From assembly GCF_001411555.2 (NCBI RefSeq), contig NC_049910.1:33829250-33893249 (forward strand): DNA of 64,000 nt, written 5' to 3'. Position 1 is the stretch's first letter. Each line of letters starts with the position of its first letter. The notes below the pieces were generated by a model, which worked only from the letters and a program-made list of their open reading frames with translations, was not told the DNA's origin and made no database searches. Position numbers and translations under genes: made by a program. The DNA is from Juglans regia (taxonomy: Eukaryota; Streptophyta; Magnoliopsida; Fagales; Juglandaceae). Positions 12,089 through 24,057 of the stretch are shown here, piece by piece.

Positions 12089-14987
12089 AACTTATAATGA
12101 ACGTGAGGATGTATTTATAGAAAACATGATGAACCATTAACGATTGTGCAGTGTACACACAAAAAGGTATCAAAGGGAGAGGGAGGGAGAGAGAGAGAGA
12201 GAGAGAGAGAGTTGGAATTGGGAACATGTGCAAGTAAAAACGTTTTAAAAAAGTTCCACAAGGGGCTTTACTATAGTATGATAACTATTCAAGTTTATGT
12301 ACATAGTATCGAGTAAGCATTGACAAGATTGTAACCTCATAAATTTGGGGAATGACAGTTTGTGCTGAAGTAGAGGTCCAGATTATGATACAAGGTACGT
12401 AAATTGATATAGGTACCAAAGAAGTTGCAGAACTCAGATGCAATGTTATAATAATCTATGGAGTTTTTAAAAACATGATTACTCTGAGTGGCCAAATAGT
12501 ATTTTATAGGTAGGAAATTAAAAACCTGCTAAGCATAAATCCCTACGTCAGCAACATTAATGTACAGAAGGTAAATTGGTTCAAGAAGTCACATGTAGGA
12601 CACCAAATTACCAAGCAACATGCATATTAATTTTCGTATATGTGTTGAATATGCTCCAATAGGTAATTAAAATGCAATAAGCTAGTGAAGCCGTGATCTA
12701 CAAACTGTAGTTATAAGGAAAAATCCCATATACGTTGATGAGTGGAATGTCAATTGTAACATAGACGTCATCGGAAAAAGAAGTGTAAAAAGTGAAATTC
12801 TGAAAACTGACACTTTGAGGTTGATATAAACAGATTGGAGCTTATATTGGCTCACCTGGTCAATTTAAATATGCAACCCCACATTAGTTTCTAATTTTCA
12901 CATACTTTGGTTAATGGGTACAAACGAAATTATCCTTAAAATAGCAATTTAAGTTAGTAGGGGAAATGCCACATTTAACAAATTCATTCAACTAACAAGT
13001 AAAGAGTGTGGGTGCATGTGTATGTGTAATAAAGAGTGTGGTCAGATTTAACAAATTCATATGCTTAAGTATGAGTGCAGATTCATTCAATTGTAGTGCA
13101 GATTCATATGCATAAGTATGAGTTGGGTGCATGTGTAATAAAGGGTGTGGTCAAAGAAATATTTAGTTAATTCTATAGTGATTAAGTCAAACAACAACAC
13201 CTAGAACTACACAATGGGAAGATGTTTAACATCATCCATTTGACTAGAACATCTGAAACACAATAGTTCGCATAACAAATAAAGCACCAGATATATTTTT
13301 TCATCAAAACCAGTGCACCCAGTTTTTTAAAAGTAACATGTTATCAAACATGACATTTTCCAGCACGAGCAAATAAGTATATATATGAAGTAGGGGTTTC
13401 TAGAGTCGTCCTCAATTTAGTAGGGTTCCAAAACATGCTTGCGATATCAGCAATTGATATTGAAACCAAACCATGTCTACTAACAAGTTCAGCAAATCCA
13501 AGGCTTGACATAAGAAATAATTAATCTTAAAGGGGTGAAATGAGAACATATTGTCGTGTACTATCTCTAAAGGAATGAAAGCAACTTCCTATGGCATTAA
13601 AGAATCACCTTCTGATTCTTTAGGAGTGACCTTGGAGAAAAAAGTAAATCAGAGTGGTTGTGGCTTGCTCATTGGAACGATGATAGGAAATAATAGTATT
13701 CTATATACACATCAGTCCAGGTTAAATCTCTAAGAAAAATATATATAAAAAAGAGTTTAAATACCCATAACACAAGGAAATTGTTGGAATCATACCTGGA
13801 ATGAAGAATAGTTGCACGTTAGGTAACAAATATCAAAGGTAGTCTCTCTGCCCAAATGCATTGAAATGTAATCACTTGTCAACTTTATCTCACTATCGGG
13901 ATACTACTTCTATTATAACCAGAAGAGATAGAAAGTCAATTAAATACGGCAGTGAAAGATGTGGGTTAGTTGTACACAACAAACTTAATCACGAATGAAA
14001 GCATATATCAAACCACATATAAAACAATATTGCATGCAAAGGTTACAATGATGATGTGAATCTTGCAGGAAAAATGAAGAAAAATGGTAATTAATTGATT
14101 CCAATAATATTCAGACCGAGACGGGAGATTTGGGGACAGTCATTGAAAATTTGGCATCAAATCTTCAATTCCGGGGAAACACTATTCTAACAGAAAAGTA
14201 GCAAATATAAACCCTTAAAAAATGTGAAATTTAACACGAAAATGAAAATTAAACAGGGGAGAAAAACTCACATAACAGGATGTGCCATTCATATGGATTT
14301 GCCCAAGAACTGTCGGACATGGCCACACCATTGAATGATAATTTCAGAGGTTATGCTTATTGCCCTCCATTGCAGCCTCACAAGCAAGACGTAGCAACTA
14401 GGTGGCCGTGAACCGCATTAAAACTCAGGTGGTTCGATTAAACCATCTAATAAGGGGGCTCAATTGGGGGAATGAATATTTTAATTTCGGGTCTGGCAAA
14501 ATTGTTCTAGGAGAAGCTCTTGGATTGAAGGATTTATAGAGAAGACGGATGGCTGTGGTGAGTAGCTGGCGGTGAACGATGGCGAAGGACAAGCTAGGGC
14601 ATGAGAGTTAGGCAAATTTTTCCTTCGCGGGAGTCAATGTATTCCGCGGGAGATTCAGAGGCAGAGGAAAGGGAATAGACATCGAGGGACATGATTAAAA
14701 ACATTATAGTTGAGAGTTATTGCGGCGACTGATATAGCCACAATAAGCAAAACAAAACTATTATGTTTCTTAAGGCAATATATTCTCGCCGTTAAAACAC
14801 ACTACTCGCCGTAATAGATTATATTTGTCCATAATTATTATGACTAAGTCATTTCCACCGGAATAAGTTCGTTATTCTGGCATTACGTTGAGGCGACGGA
14901 AGTGGGATGTCAGTACTGCAAAAAATGCTTATTTCCTTCAACATATTTATCGCCGAAAATGAACTCGGCCGCAAAAGCAACTTTCTG
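12089..14987. other. Non-coding 5' part of the CACTA element
   Basis: No gene is supported. A (GA)n tract lies at about 12179-12211. A higher-GC stretch at about 14270-14700 with a minus-strand TATAAA at 14533-14538 may be the element's promoter and leader. Subterminal words such as CGCCGTTAAAAC, CGCCGTAATAG and GCCGAAAATG cluster from about 14720 to the end. Confidence 0.45.
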
Positions 14988-14995
14988 TTGTAGTG

Positions 14996-15240
14996 ACTTT
15001 GAGTATGAGGTACATGAAAATCAGAAAGAAGGGTAAGAAGCTAAACAATCTCGCAAGTAGTGGATGCCATTGATCTGTGTTCAGCTTCAGCAGGTGAACG
15101 AGAAACAGTTGGTTGTTTCTTTAATTTTCAAGAAACCAAAAAATAACAAGAAATACCAAGAAGTCAATTGTGGGTCAACGACTGTCAAGACAAGATGCCC
15201 AATCTGAATCTGCAAAAAACTGTACCAAAGAAGGTATATA
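14996..15240 (-). pseudogene. Ty1-copia RNase H, N-terminal part (right of the CACTA insertion)
   Basis: The minus strand reads FADSDWASCLDS, then SPAEAEHRSMASTTCEIV and LLSDFHVPHTQ, the characteristic copia RNase H order (catalytic DSDW, then the SxAEAEY-like block). A TAG replaces a tryptophan codon in the LL segment, and further upstream the frame is shifted. The reading ends at the ACT duplication and continues in frame at 2339. Upstream of about 15240 the polyprotein is lost. An LTR-like word follows at 15342-15358. Confidence 0.8.
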
Positions 15241-15341
15241 TATGTGCATCCAGCTCAGCCAACTGACTGATTTAAAATACAAATTAAATTGATTGACAAG
15301 CTAAGTATCAAAACGACAGACTAAGTAAAAATACATAAAAT

Positions 15342-15358
15342 TAACATGTGTTGTGATA
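15342..15358 (-). repeat. Possible 5' LTR start of the split copia remnant
   Basis: Exact 17-base match to 2066-2082. Preceded on the minus strand by TGT, it would give a TG-type LTR start. About 100 bp separate it from the RNase H remnant, so gag, protease, integrase and reverse transcriptase have been deleted from this copy. Confidence 0.35.
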
Positions 15359-15700
15359 ACATATTATGTCGTACTCGATCAATGTGTGGTGATAATTACG
15401 CTTTCTTTGTTTATTTGCATGCAAAAAATCGCTTCGTTAATTTTTAGCAATAAGAGCAGAGCTAATTAGACAGACATATAATGATAATTCACTAATATTT
15501 CATGCATATTTTTGAGGTCATGATCTTCCACTAGTACGACATGATCATAAGATTATAAGAAGATGTATTCACGTGCCGAGGCAATGCACGTAGCACTAAT
15601 GATCAGATCAATCCATGTACGTCCATGTTCATGATATATAGGATTATAAGTCAAGCGTACGTACCGATAAGATCATTTAATTTTTAGTTTAGTTTAATAG

Positions 15701-15734
<34 letters not shown>

Positions 15735-15900
15735 TATTTGCAGCAAAATACTCATTAACAGGATGTAATTAATTTACATTACAGCTTGCAATTATATACA
15801 TGCACTTCAATTGCTATGAACTTATTTTGCAAGGATCGAGTTAAAACTTGGAAGCATGTTTTTCTCACGACAAAATATGACTATTTGGGACGAAATATGT
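15359..15900. other. Non-coding DNA with AT microsatellite
   Basis: No gene seen. An alternating AT tract runs at about 15703-15732. The last five bases (15896-15900, TATGT) are the left target duplication of the solo LTR. Confidence 0.5.
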
Positions 15901-18673
15901 TGTAACGCCCCGGTCCCGCAGGGATCGAAGAGTTACTCCTTATAACTTAAAACTCACAATTCATCAATATATTTATAGACTCCAAAATATAATGTCGTCA
16001 GAAAACTACAAAACCTCTTAATAAAATCCTCAACTTCTCAGAAATCTTCTATGAGTAATCCACTATGCTTAAATAACCATCTCACTGATGCTCCAAAATT
16101 CTGATCCTTAGCTGGACTATTCAAAAATCATCTGAAAAATAATTGGAGATAAGGGGTGAGTTATCAACAACTCAGTAAGCAGAGGACATATACTAGTGTA
16201 TAAACATGAGCATTTTCACAGAGTTCAGAATGTAGAAACAAAACATTTCAGTAGCAATATGCAAATCTCAAATATACATATTATTAGAAAATCAGAGCGA
16301 CTTTTCAAACATTTCATATTCAGAAACCAACTTTTCATATTCAAAGACTCATTTGGCACAACATGACTGAACAACTTCGTCTTATCATATCATATCAGAA
16401 CAGAGACCATGTTTAACCCCCGTGGTAGGGTTGTGCATCCTGCGGAAAGCCAAGCAGAACATAAATCACCGTGTTACCAAAGCGATTGCACTTAAAACAG
16501 AAAAACCACTATTATATCCCGTGGCGGGCCAGAGGTCACTATTATCTCCCGTGACAGGGCTAGAGGTCACTATTATATCCTGTGACAGGGCCACATATCA
16601 GAGCAAAACATAATCAGAATCACCATATCAGAGTCAGAATCAGAGTCAGAAAGTCATGCCAAAGGTTTTTCAAATGCCACATCATAACAGAGTACAGAAC
16701 AGAACAGAATCAGGTCACAAAACATACTTTATGCACAAAATTTCATATTCGCTCTCTTTTTCAAAGTTCAGAAACAGAATGTAAAAAATAAGCTCATATC
16801 TACACCAGTCATGACAGAAAATACTTTCTTCTTAAACAGAATCTCATGAGTAATGCAGAATAATTATCTGAGGTTGTTTCCAGATTTCTTTTCATAACCA
16901 AAACATGCACATTTTTCAAAAAGGACCTCAGTTAATTTTATTTTAATGCAAAGTCTAGCATAGGAACCCCGCTTACTTGGACTTCTTAACTTTTCAGAAT
17001 TTTCCTCAAAAATGCCGAACAAATATTAATCGTCACCTATAAAAATAATCACATAACTTCCATAAATTTTCAATCAATTACGTATTACAATATATAAGCC
17101 TAAACTCCTAAAATAACCTATTTAATTCCTCAAAACCTAAAATCTCATAATCTTGAATTATAAAACATCGCTTTCTAAAATCATCAATATTGATTTAATA
17201 ACCTTGACTAACACATTTAAAAGTTGACCTATTTATTAATGAAAACAAACTATAAAGTTTAATACTAGATAATATAATTATCCAAAAATATTTTAAAATA
17301 GACCATAACTATTTTGAATAGACTAAAACATATCTAAAGTGTAAAAACAACATTACACAAATATTATTTACTCTTAAAATAAATATTTACTTAATAACAT
17401 GCTAAAATATTTAAATGATTTTCTGTAATCATAATACAAAAAATAAAAGTTTATTAACACATGATACAAATTTTAAAACACTTGGCATAACTTGCAGTTC
17501 AAAGGGTAAAAGAATAATTAAATAAAATTAGCTTAGAAGCATGAAACACTTATGTAAAAACTAACTTCTTTGAATAACACAGCAGCTGTGTACGCGACGG
17601 AGGGCACGAAGGCAGCGAGCTGGGCGGTCGCATACGGAGGTGGGGGCGTCGGCAGCACACTGGTTAGAGAGAGAGAGCATCTAGAGAGAGAGAGAGAGAG
17701 AGAGGAACCATACGTAAAAAGAGAGAGAGCTTGGCGCGAGAGAGACAGAGAGTGAAGCTCACCGTGAGCCTGAGGTGGCGCGCGGCAGACAAAAAAAAAC
17801 TAGGCGGAGGTCGACAGTGCTGAGCTCGATGGCTGGGCCGTGATGATGCTTGAGGTTGAGGCAACCGGCGTGGAGGAGTTGCGGTATGACCAATGCTCTG
17901 TTTCGGGTATAAAAAACAGGGGTCGTTCGGTGGTAGTGAAACAGCGTCTTCCGTCGTGCAGTGGGCTTGCCGTGTGGGTTGCGGCGTGGAAGAGATTCGG
18001 TGGTGATTGTGAGGCTTGGGCAGGGTGGCTCCGTGCGGTGGACCTACGCGTGATTGGCTTTCAAGGAGTGGCTCATGGTGGAAGGGTCCCTTGCCGTGAT
18101 CTTAATGCTCGTGGTCGAGATGGATGCAATGGCGCACAGAGAGTCGTTGAGCCTTGGTGAAGGATGCTAACGGTGGCGTCGGTTTTACGTATGTGGAAAA
18201 GGAGGTTGGCGTCGAACTAGGAGGGGCTGCACGATGGTGAACTCTGGAGGCTGGACGCAGCGAGGATACAAGGTAGTCTTCAAAAAAAAAAAAGATGAAA
18301 ACGTGTGTCTATACGGGTGATAAGAAAAAAATCCTAAAGTTTGAAAAGAGAAAAATGTGCACCGTGTAGTGTCGTGCGTGGGAGAAAAAAAAAAACAGAA
18401 AAGAAAAAGAAATAAAATAAAATAAAATAAAACAATAACAATTAAAGTCCAACAATAAAATTATTCATCAAAGCAAAACGTAAATTTAAAAACAAACATT
18501 AAATAATATCATCAAAGCACATCAAAATAAATTTCACAACTTAAAAATTATAAAATAAATCCAACGAGAAAAATTTGATAAATTTTTAAAACAAGAACAA
18601 TAATATTTAAATTAATTATAAAAAAATCTTCCACATAAAATAAATAAATACGCTAAAAATACGGGATATTACA
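15901..18673. mobile_element. Large solo LTR (2.77 kb) with 5-bp target duplication
   Basis: Starts TGTAACGCCCCGGTCCCG and ends GGGATATTACA, so it has TG...CA ends with TGTAA/TTACA inverted termini. It is flanked on both sides by TATGT (15896-15900 and 18674-18678). It contains no gag or pol motifs. A 30-31 bp tandem repeat (16507-16591) lies in the first third, and a GC-richer stretch with GA repeats (about 17570-18270) in the second half. A single LTR with a perfect duplication is what unequal recombination between two LTRs leaves behind. The start is of a type I associate with plant Ty3-gypsy LTRs, but lineage assignment is uncertain. Confidence 0.75.
16507..16591. repeat. Tandem repeat, 30-31 bp unit, about 2.8 copies
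   Basis: Units start at 16507, 16537 and 16568, each beginning CACTATTAT followed by a CCCGTG-(G/A)C-GGG block. A related block lies at about 16419. The tandem repeat is inside the solo LTR. Confidence 0.7.
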
Positions 18674-18678
18674 TATGT

Positions 18679-18945
18679 GGCGGCAAATCATCACAGACTA
18701 ATTGCAAGTTGCAACACAATTTCTTCTGGGATATTTTAGGAAAAAATTATTTGCGTTGAAAAGTTTTTTTTTTTTTTTTTTTGTGCACCTAGGTATCTGA
18801 AATTTACTAAATTGAACTAGCTTAGTTCATATTGGATTTAATTATTCTGAGAAATTGAAAAATATGTTAATATTATAATAGTTTTTAGTACAATAATAAA
18901 TCAAAGAAAACTCTCGGCCGATTGAAAAAACATATCCAAAGGAAG

Positions 18946-18981
<36 letters not shown>

Positions 18982-19150
18982 TTTATTCCTAAAATCCGGA
19001 CACTCAAATTATGTAAACAATTCGAAGAGAGAGAAAGAAGAGCTTGAATCCCAACATTAAGCATTTGAATGTTGAGCTGAATTTAATTTTTTATGAATAG
19101 TAATGAGTTGAGTAGTGAAGAGAGTTATGCATGACCCATCTAAACAGAGT
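18679..19150. other. Non-coding DNA with TA microsatellite
   Basis: Contains a poly-T run near 18763-18782 and a TA tract at about 18950-18979. No gene seen. Confidence 0.5.
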
Positions 19151-19151
19151 T

Positions 19152-19373
19152 TAAAATATGTTTGGATGTTAAAATGAGTTTTATACTTTTTATGAGAAAT
19201 TGAAAAAAGTTGTGGGTCTCATATATAAAGATGTGGTAAGTTGAAACATGTTGTAAGTCCCACGTGTAATGAGATTTTGAGTTGATATATGTTTTATAAT
19301 TTGAGGATATTTGAGTGTTTGAATGTTAGACTGAATTTAAAATTTAACTGAATTTTGTAACCAAACGCAACTT
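19152..19373. repeat. MITE-like element, about 220 bp
   Basis: Left end ATATGTTTGGATGTTAAAAT and right end ATTTTGTAACCAAACGCAAC are imperfect inverted repeats. The GTTTGG-type terminus is common in plant hAT or PIF-type MITEs. No coding capacity. The exact boundary and duplication are uncertain. Confidence 0.45.
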
Positions 19374-20363
19374 GTGCATAAGCCATTTCAGAGGTGCTAT
19401 TGGTTTTGATTTTAGTTGTGTAATCGCATGAGTATTCTAAAAGCGAAAAAAATTGTACAATTCTAATATATATAAATATCGTACATTTTTTTAAAAATAG
19501 ATAAATTAAAAATTCACATAAATAAATTTACTTTTTAATAATGGCTATATTTTTATTTTAAATTTTTCTTTATAAAATGTGCCATCAAGAAACGCTAATA
19601 AATGGTACTTTAGCGGTTGGGTGGGTCATTTTCAATCACCATTAACCGCATGGTGAGAGTCTCCGATCCGACGGCGCCATAAATTTATATTTATTTGTGT
19701 AATAATACACATATAATATTTTTATAAATTTTTTAGAACTCTTTATCTCATATGGTGACTAGCTAGTTATGTAAAATTTTAAAAAATAAAATATCCTTTA
19801 GTATTTTCCTGAAGTGAAACATGATATTGTTTTGATAAAAAATAAATTATAAAATATCTTTATTCCTTTATATTTAAACAAATATGGGTTGTAGTTGGCA
19901 CCTTTAATTTGTTTGTTGCAAAAGAACTTTTACTGGAACCTTTACACCCTCCGATTTACCCATGCTTAGAGTAAGCTATATATGTACATGATACGTTAGA
20001 AACTTAGAAATTAGAATTTAGAACTGATCAGCTCAAAAGGGTGCAGTACAGTTGTCATGCATGCAAAAGGTAAGCATAGAGCGCACAGATGGATCATGGA
20101 TGTTCTCATCATTCCTTTTTTTAATTTCATGTGTTCTTTCTCGACCAGCTGGTCAGTTGGTAAGACGAGCTTTCAGCGCATAAAGCTCCTTTTTTCTAAG
20201 TTATTTCTATTTTTTAATTAGAAAACGCAAATTTCTTGTCAAACAACTACGTATAAATTGGGTACAAATTATTTAATTTTAAAAGGCATGAGTATTAAAT
20301 AGGTACTTAATCAAGATTTTTTGCCTGTCATGAACTATGGCTCCATTCTCATATATATATATA
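19374..20363. other. Non-coding DNA, no gene seen
   Basis: AT-rich. A tRNA-A-box-like phrase at about 20156 lacks a B box. The stretch ends in a TA tract (about 20351-20363) that forms the left flank of the probable Helitron. Confidence 0.45.
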
Positions 20364-23210
20364 CTAGTAGAGAGCAACGTGCTAAGCACGTTTGTCTAGT
20401 TTAATAAAATTATTAATTTTAAAAAATAATATAATTTTTTTAAAAGTAATATATAGATTTCAATCAATAAACAATTTCAATTTTAATAAACAATCAATAA
20501 ACAATTTCATTAATTTCTAATCAATACAAGCAATCAAATTACCTATACTTTAAATAAAAAAAGAAACGAATGTAACAAAATAACAAATCAAATAAAAAAA
20601 TACTAAGAAAAGAAAATCTGTAAAAGAATATATCAATATCACATAGGAGAATTCTAAAATTACTATAATATTTATCATTATTATATATAAATAAAAAATA
20701 AAATTACTATAATATATAAATAAAAAATAACATTACTATAATATTTATCATTATTATATATATATAAATAAAATCATTATAATATTTATCACTATTATAT
20801 ATAAATTAAAAATAAAATCATTATAATATTTATCATTATTATATAAAAAAATAAAATAAAATCATTACAATATTTATTAATATTAAAAAATCACTATAAT
20901 AAAATCACTATAATATTTATTATTAAAAATAAAATCACTATAATATTTATGAGATTCACACATTTTTTAACTACTTATCTAAAAGCCAATAACTTAACAT
21001 ACTTCACATATCTCAATAATTTAAAATACTTTCAATAGAATCTATAAACTTATTCTAATCTCTATTCGAAACTATTAGTAACTATTCTTAACACTTCTTA
21101 TATATTTTCACGATCTAAACGTAACTCTCTCCTTAAGTGTTTGATAAGCGTGGTCTTCAAAAAAAAAAGGAAAGAAAAAAAATTAAGTTAACAGTGTTGT
21201 TCTGTCCAGCAGATATATCATTCCCAAGAAAAATATCTACTACGTAAAGCTGCAGTGCAGAAAGATGACGTACGGTTTCAATCAGAGCATACAAAAAAAT
21301 GATCAAGATCGGATCTTACTGTATCATGAAGACCTAGACCAGTTGGTCTACACCTCGATAATCATTTTTATTTGTCTGTACTCCGTACTCCAGCTTAAAT
21401 CCTAGTGGCTAGTGCCATCAATATCTTATGTCGTCAATTTCAAAATCCCAGCCAATTTTATGATGAGATTTTATTAAGGTGATACTATATTAGTATTCTT
21501 TGTTAATGGTCATGGTCAAAAATTATATATAGAATTATATAGGAGAAAGACCATGATGGCCTGCACCTTGCTTGCCGGAGATCAATATCATCATTTATTA
21601 TTACTTGTAGAATTAAAATCAGTTGTATCAGGCTAAGTGATATTTATCATCAGTTGTGTCAGGCTAAGTGATTGATAAAGGACACTTTGTATGCTCGACC
21701 GCCTCTTAATGTGAGTAGGTAGTAGCTGGCTAGAATTTTGGGCCAGTTTCCTATTAATTGAGATAAGTTTTTTTTTCCCTTTTTTTTAGTAACAAAAAAA
21801 ATCAAATTATAAATAAATAATAAATGTCATTAAAAAAAATATATGCTGGACCTTTCTTATGCTCATTGGGTTGAGTATGAATCTGGGGAAAAAATTTTTT
21901 TTTTTTTTTAAAAGAACAATTATGAAGAACTGAATGATATTAGGAAAAACAATTATGAAGAACAATTATAGAGCAATATTAGGAAAAAATAATAATAAGA
22001 ACTGAATGATATTAAAGAGAAGCAATTAAGAAAAGAAACGACGACAAATATAGTTTCTTAAATATTGAAGCTAGCTAGCACAATTAAAGCGGGCACTATT
22101 TCATGATTTTAATGGAGATGGAAGATGAAATCATAAAATCTCTGCTCAATTAAGGCTATATATACTGCCGACAATTCAAAAACCAGATCGTCTCTGGTTC
22201 TCTCTCCCTCTTCAACCGTGGCTCTCTCTCTCTCTCTGGTTCTCCATGGCACCGAACACAACCTCTAAGCTTTGCAGTTGCCATCGATCGAGGGCCACTC
22301 GTCCACGAGGTGCGGTGCCTGTCCGTAGCTCCTCCATGAGTCAAATCACTGCTAAGGATAGTCCTGCCCAGCCACCTAAAAGTGACGCAGCGTCGTGCTC
22401 CCCAGCCCAGATCTGCCGTTGTGATCAGCAAGAGCACCGAAGTCGTCTGAAAACCCCTTGCCTAATCCCTCTCTCCTCGATCTCCTTCCTCAACATGCAA
22501 ATAAAAGATAAAATAACCAAAATCAGATCTTGGATCATCTTCAACAACATAGATATTTTTTCATAAAAAAAAAGTTACAACTCTGGATAGAGAGAGGGGA
22601 AAAGGGAAGACGCCCAGGGTAGTCCAGCCCAGCCACTTGAAAGCCATGCATCGTCGTGCTCCCCTGCTCAGATCTGCCGCTGTGATCTATTTTTTCATAA
22701 ATCTGTAAATCACACAACTATAAAAAAAGAACTCCGGATAGAGAGAGGGGAAGAGGAAAAAAAATGAGGAATGATAAGATCACAAAAATTCATCTACAAT
22801 CTTCAAACCAGTTCGACGGTATGAAAAAAAAAAAAAAAACTCAATGATGCAGAATACAAACTTGAAAAGAGAAGTTGCAAAGAAGAGAGATAGAGAGAAG
22901 AAGGTCACTTCGGTAAGAGAGATAGATGGTAGCGTTCTGGAGTACAAACTTGGGCTTGCTTGGCTAGAGAATGGCCTAGACAATGAGTGCAGTCACCAGG
23001 ATGATGAGGTTGAAGATGAGGGTGCCCGCACCTCAATAGAACAAGAAGCGCTCTGAGCATTAAGGAAGTTGTCGGAAATTTTCACTTTATCTGGACGAAC
23101 TTTCGTCCTTTAACGCGGATTTAACGAAAAAGCAGATTTAACGGAAAAATTAACGGAAAACAAGAATTTCCGTTTCACAACCGTTTCATAGCCACTTATA
23201 TAATAGAGAT

Positions 23211-23213
<3 letters not shown>
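20364..23213 (-). mobile_element. Probable non-autonomous Helitron
   Basis: Read on the minus strand, the proposed 3' end (20364-20392) has an 8-bp-stem palindrome AACGTGCTTAGCACGTT (20376-20392). It is followed after eight bases by CTAG, with T as the next host base. The proposed 5' end at about 23213 (or 23209) starts TC (TCTATCTCTATTATATAAG) and follows a host A. Both flanks are TA repeats, consistent with insertion between A and T in a TA microsatellite without duplication. No Rep/helicase coding sequence is seen. The interior is AT-rich except for a GC-richer duplicated block at 22200-22690. Ends were recognised by structure only, so this remains a candidate. Confidence 0.5.
22362..22688. 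repeat. Diverged tandem duplication of about 70 bp inside the probable Helitron
   Basis: 22362-22428 (TAGTCCTGCCCAGCCACCTA onward) recurs at 22616-22688, and the phrase GGATAGAGAGAGGGGAA recurs at about 22577 and 22736. Short frames through the block (for example 22246-22566) match no family I recognise. It may be a captured genomic fragment that was then duplicated. Confidence 0.55.

Positions 23214-23247
<34 letters not shown>
23214..23247. repeat. TA microsatellite
   Basis: Uninterrupted TA dinucleotides, forming the right flank of the probable Helitron. Confidence 0.85.
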
Positions 23248-23251
<4 letters not shown>

Positions 23252-23270
23252 CTCAGACAACCTGCATGCA

Positions 23271-23437
23271 GAGTTACAGTCGTGAGTATATAAGTATCGT
23301 GCAATCATTTAAAAAAATGAATAAATACGAGATTCATAAAAAACAAAAAATAATTTTTTAATAGTGAACCTTACTCTTTTTCAAAATAACTGTACGATAC
23401 TTAATTACACAATTTATGACTGCATGTAATATTACTC
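23271..23437. repeat. MITE, about 167 bp, with long inverted arms
   Basis: The left arm GAGTTACAGTCGTGAG...TAAGTATCGTGCAATCATTT pairs with the right arm read inward (GAGTAATATTACATGCAGTC...TAAGTATCGTACAGTTATTT). A single arm of the same family is at 2019-2065. No coding capacity. Confidence 0.7.
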
Positions 23438-24057
23438 AAAATTAAAGGGTATGTATGTGATGATCTGTTTCATTTAATTAATACACATTTTTGTCTGAAT
23501 AAATCGGTATTTTATAGAGGTGATATTAATTACACTTTCAAAAATTACTTTAATTTTTCAATTAACCCCCATGTCAAAAGTTACCAAATCTTGACAATTT
23601 AAGCTATCAATTAAAAAAAGTTAAATTAATATTATAACTTTTATGGTAAATCAAATTTTGTCACGTCTATTTAAGCTATTAATTCCGTACTTGACACCGA
23701 CTTGCATATATAATTATTATTTTTTTTTATAAAATTATTAAAATTATATATGGCATGTAGTACACTTTCCTTTTATATATCTATCTTTATATCGGTTAGA
23801 TTTTAACCAATGAATTAACAGTACATTCCCTTCAAAATCCACCCTGTCATGTTCTAAAAATTGAGTGTTCAAACCAGACATGTTACGGACTATATCTCTA
23901 ATTCCTTCTCCTCCTTTACCTGAACTTCTCTCTAAATTTATACCTCTAATTGGCTCTTGTTTTCCGAAACCAACACGCTCTCTGCTGATCTCTCCCCAAA
24001 TCCCTGAAACCAAAGCCATTAATGTCTGTTGTCTAGTACTCAATCTGAGAAACGGTG
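23438..24057. other. Upstream region of the VAMP713-like gene
   Basis: About 23880-24057 is pyrimidine-rich (TCTCTAATTCCTTCTCCTCC) and is probably the 5' untranslated region. Upstream AT-rich DNA would hold the promoter; no single TATA box can be chosen with confidence. Confidence 0.4.

Larger units (their letters stand above)
2340..14995 (-). mobile_element. CACTA (En/Spm-type) transposon, 12.66 kb, inserted in copia RNase H
   Basis: The left end reads CACTACAATAGA (from 2340) and the right end is the inverted CACTACAACAGA (ending 14995). Both are flanked by the 3-bp direct repeat ACT (2337-2339 and 14996-14998), the duplication size expected for CACTA elements. Removing the element and one ACT copy rejoins two halves of a copia RNase H in frame, which independently fixes both boundaries. 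Subterminal regions carry repeated CCGGAAT/CGCCGAAA-like words. It carries two decayed minus-strand gene modules, a TNPD/Tnp2-like one (8725-12088) and a TNPA-like one (4532-6161), in the usual TNPD-then-TNPA order. With stops in both, it is not autonomous, although its ends look usable. Confidence 0.85.

Noticed and set aside
17840..18160. 106-codon GC-rich plus-strand frame
   Set aside because: Lies wholly inside the solo LTR; no motif recognised; open probably because of local base composition.
20156..20200. tRNA-like phrase TGGTCAGTTGGTAAGA
   Set aside because: Resembles an A box, but no B box (GTTCGAATC) or cloverleaf arms follow.
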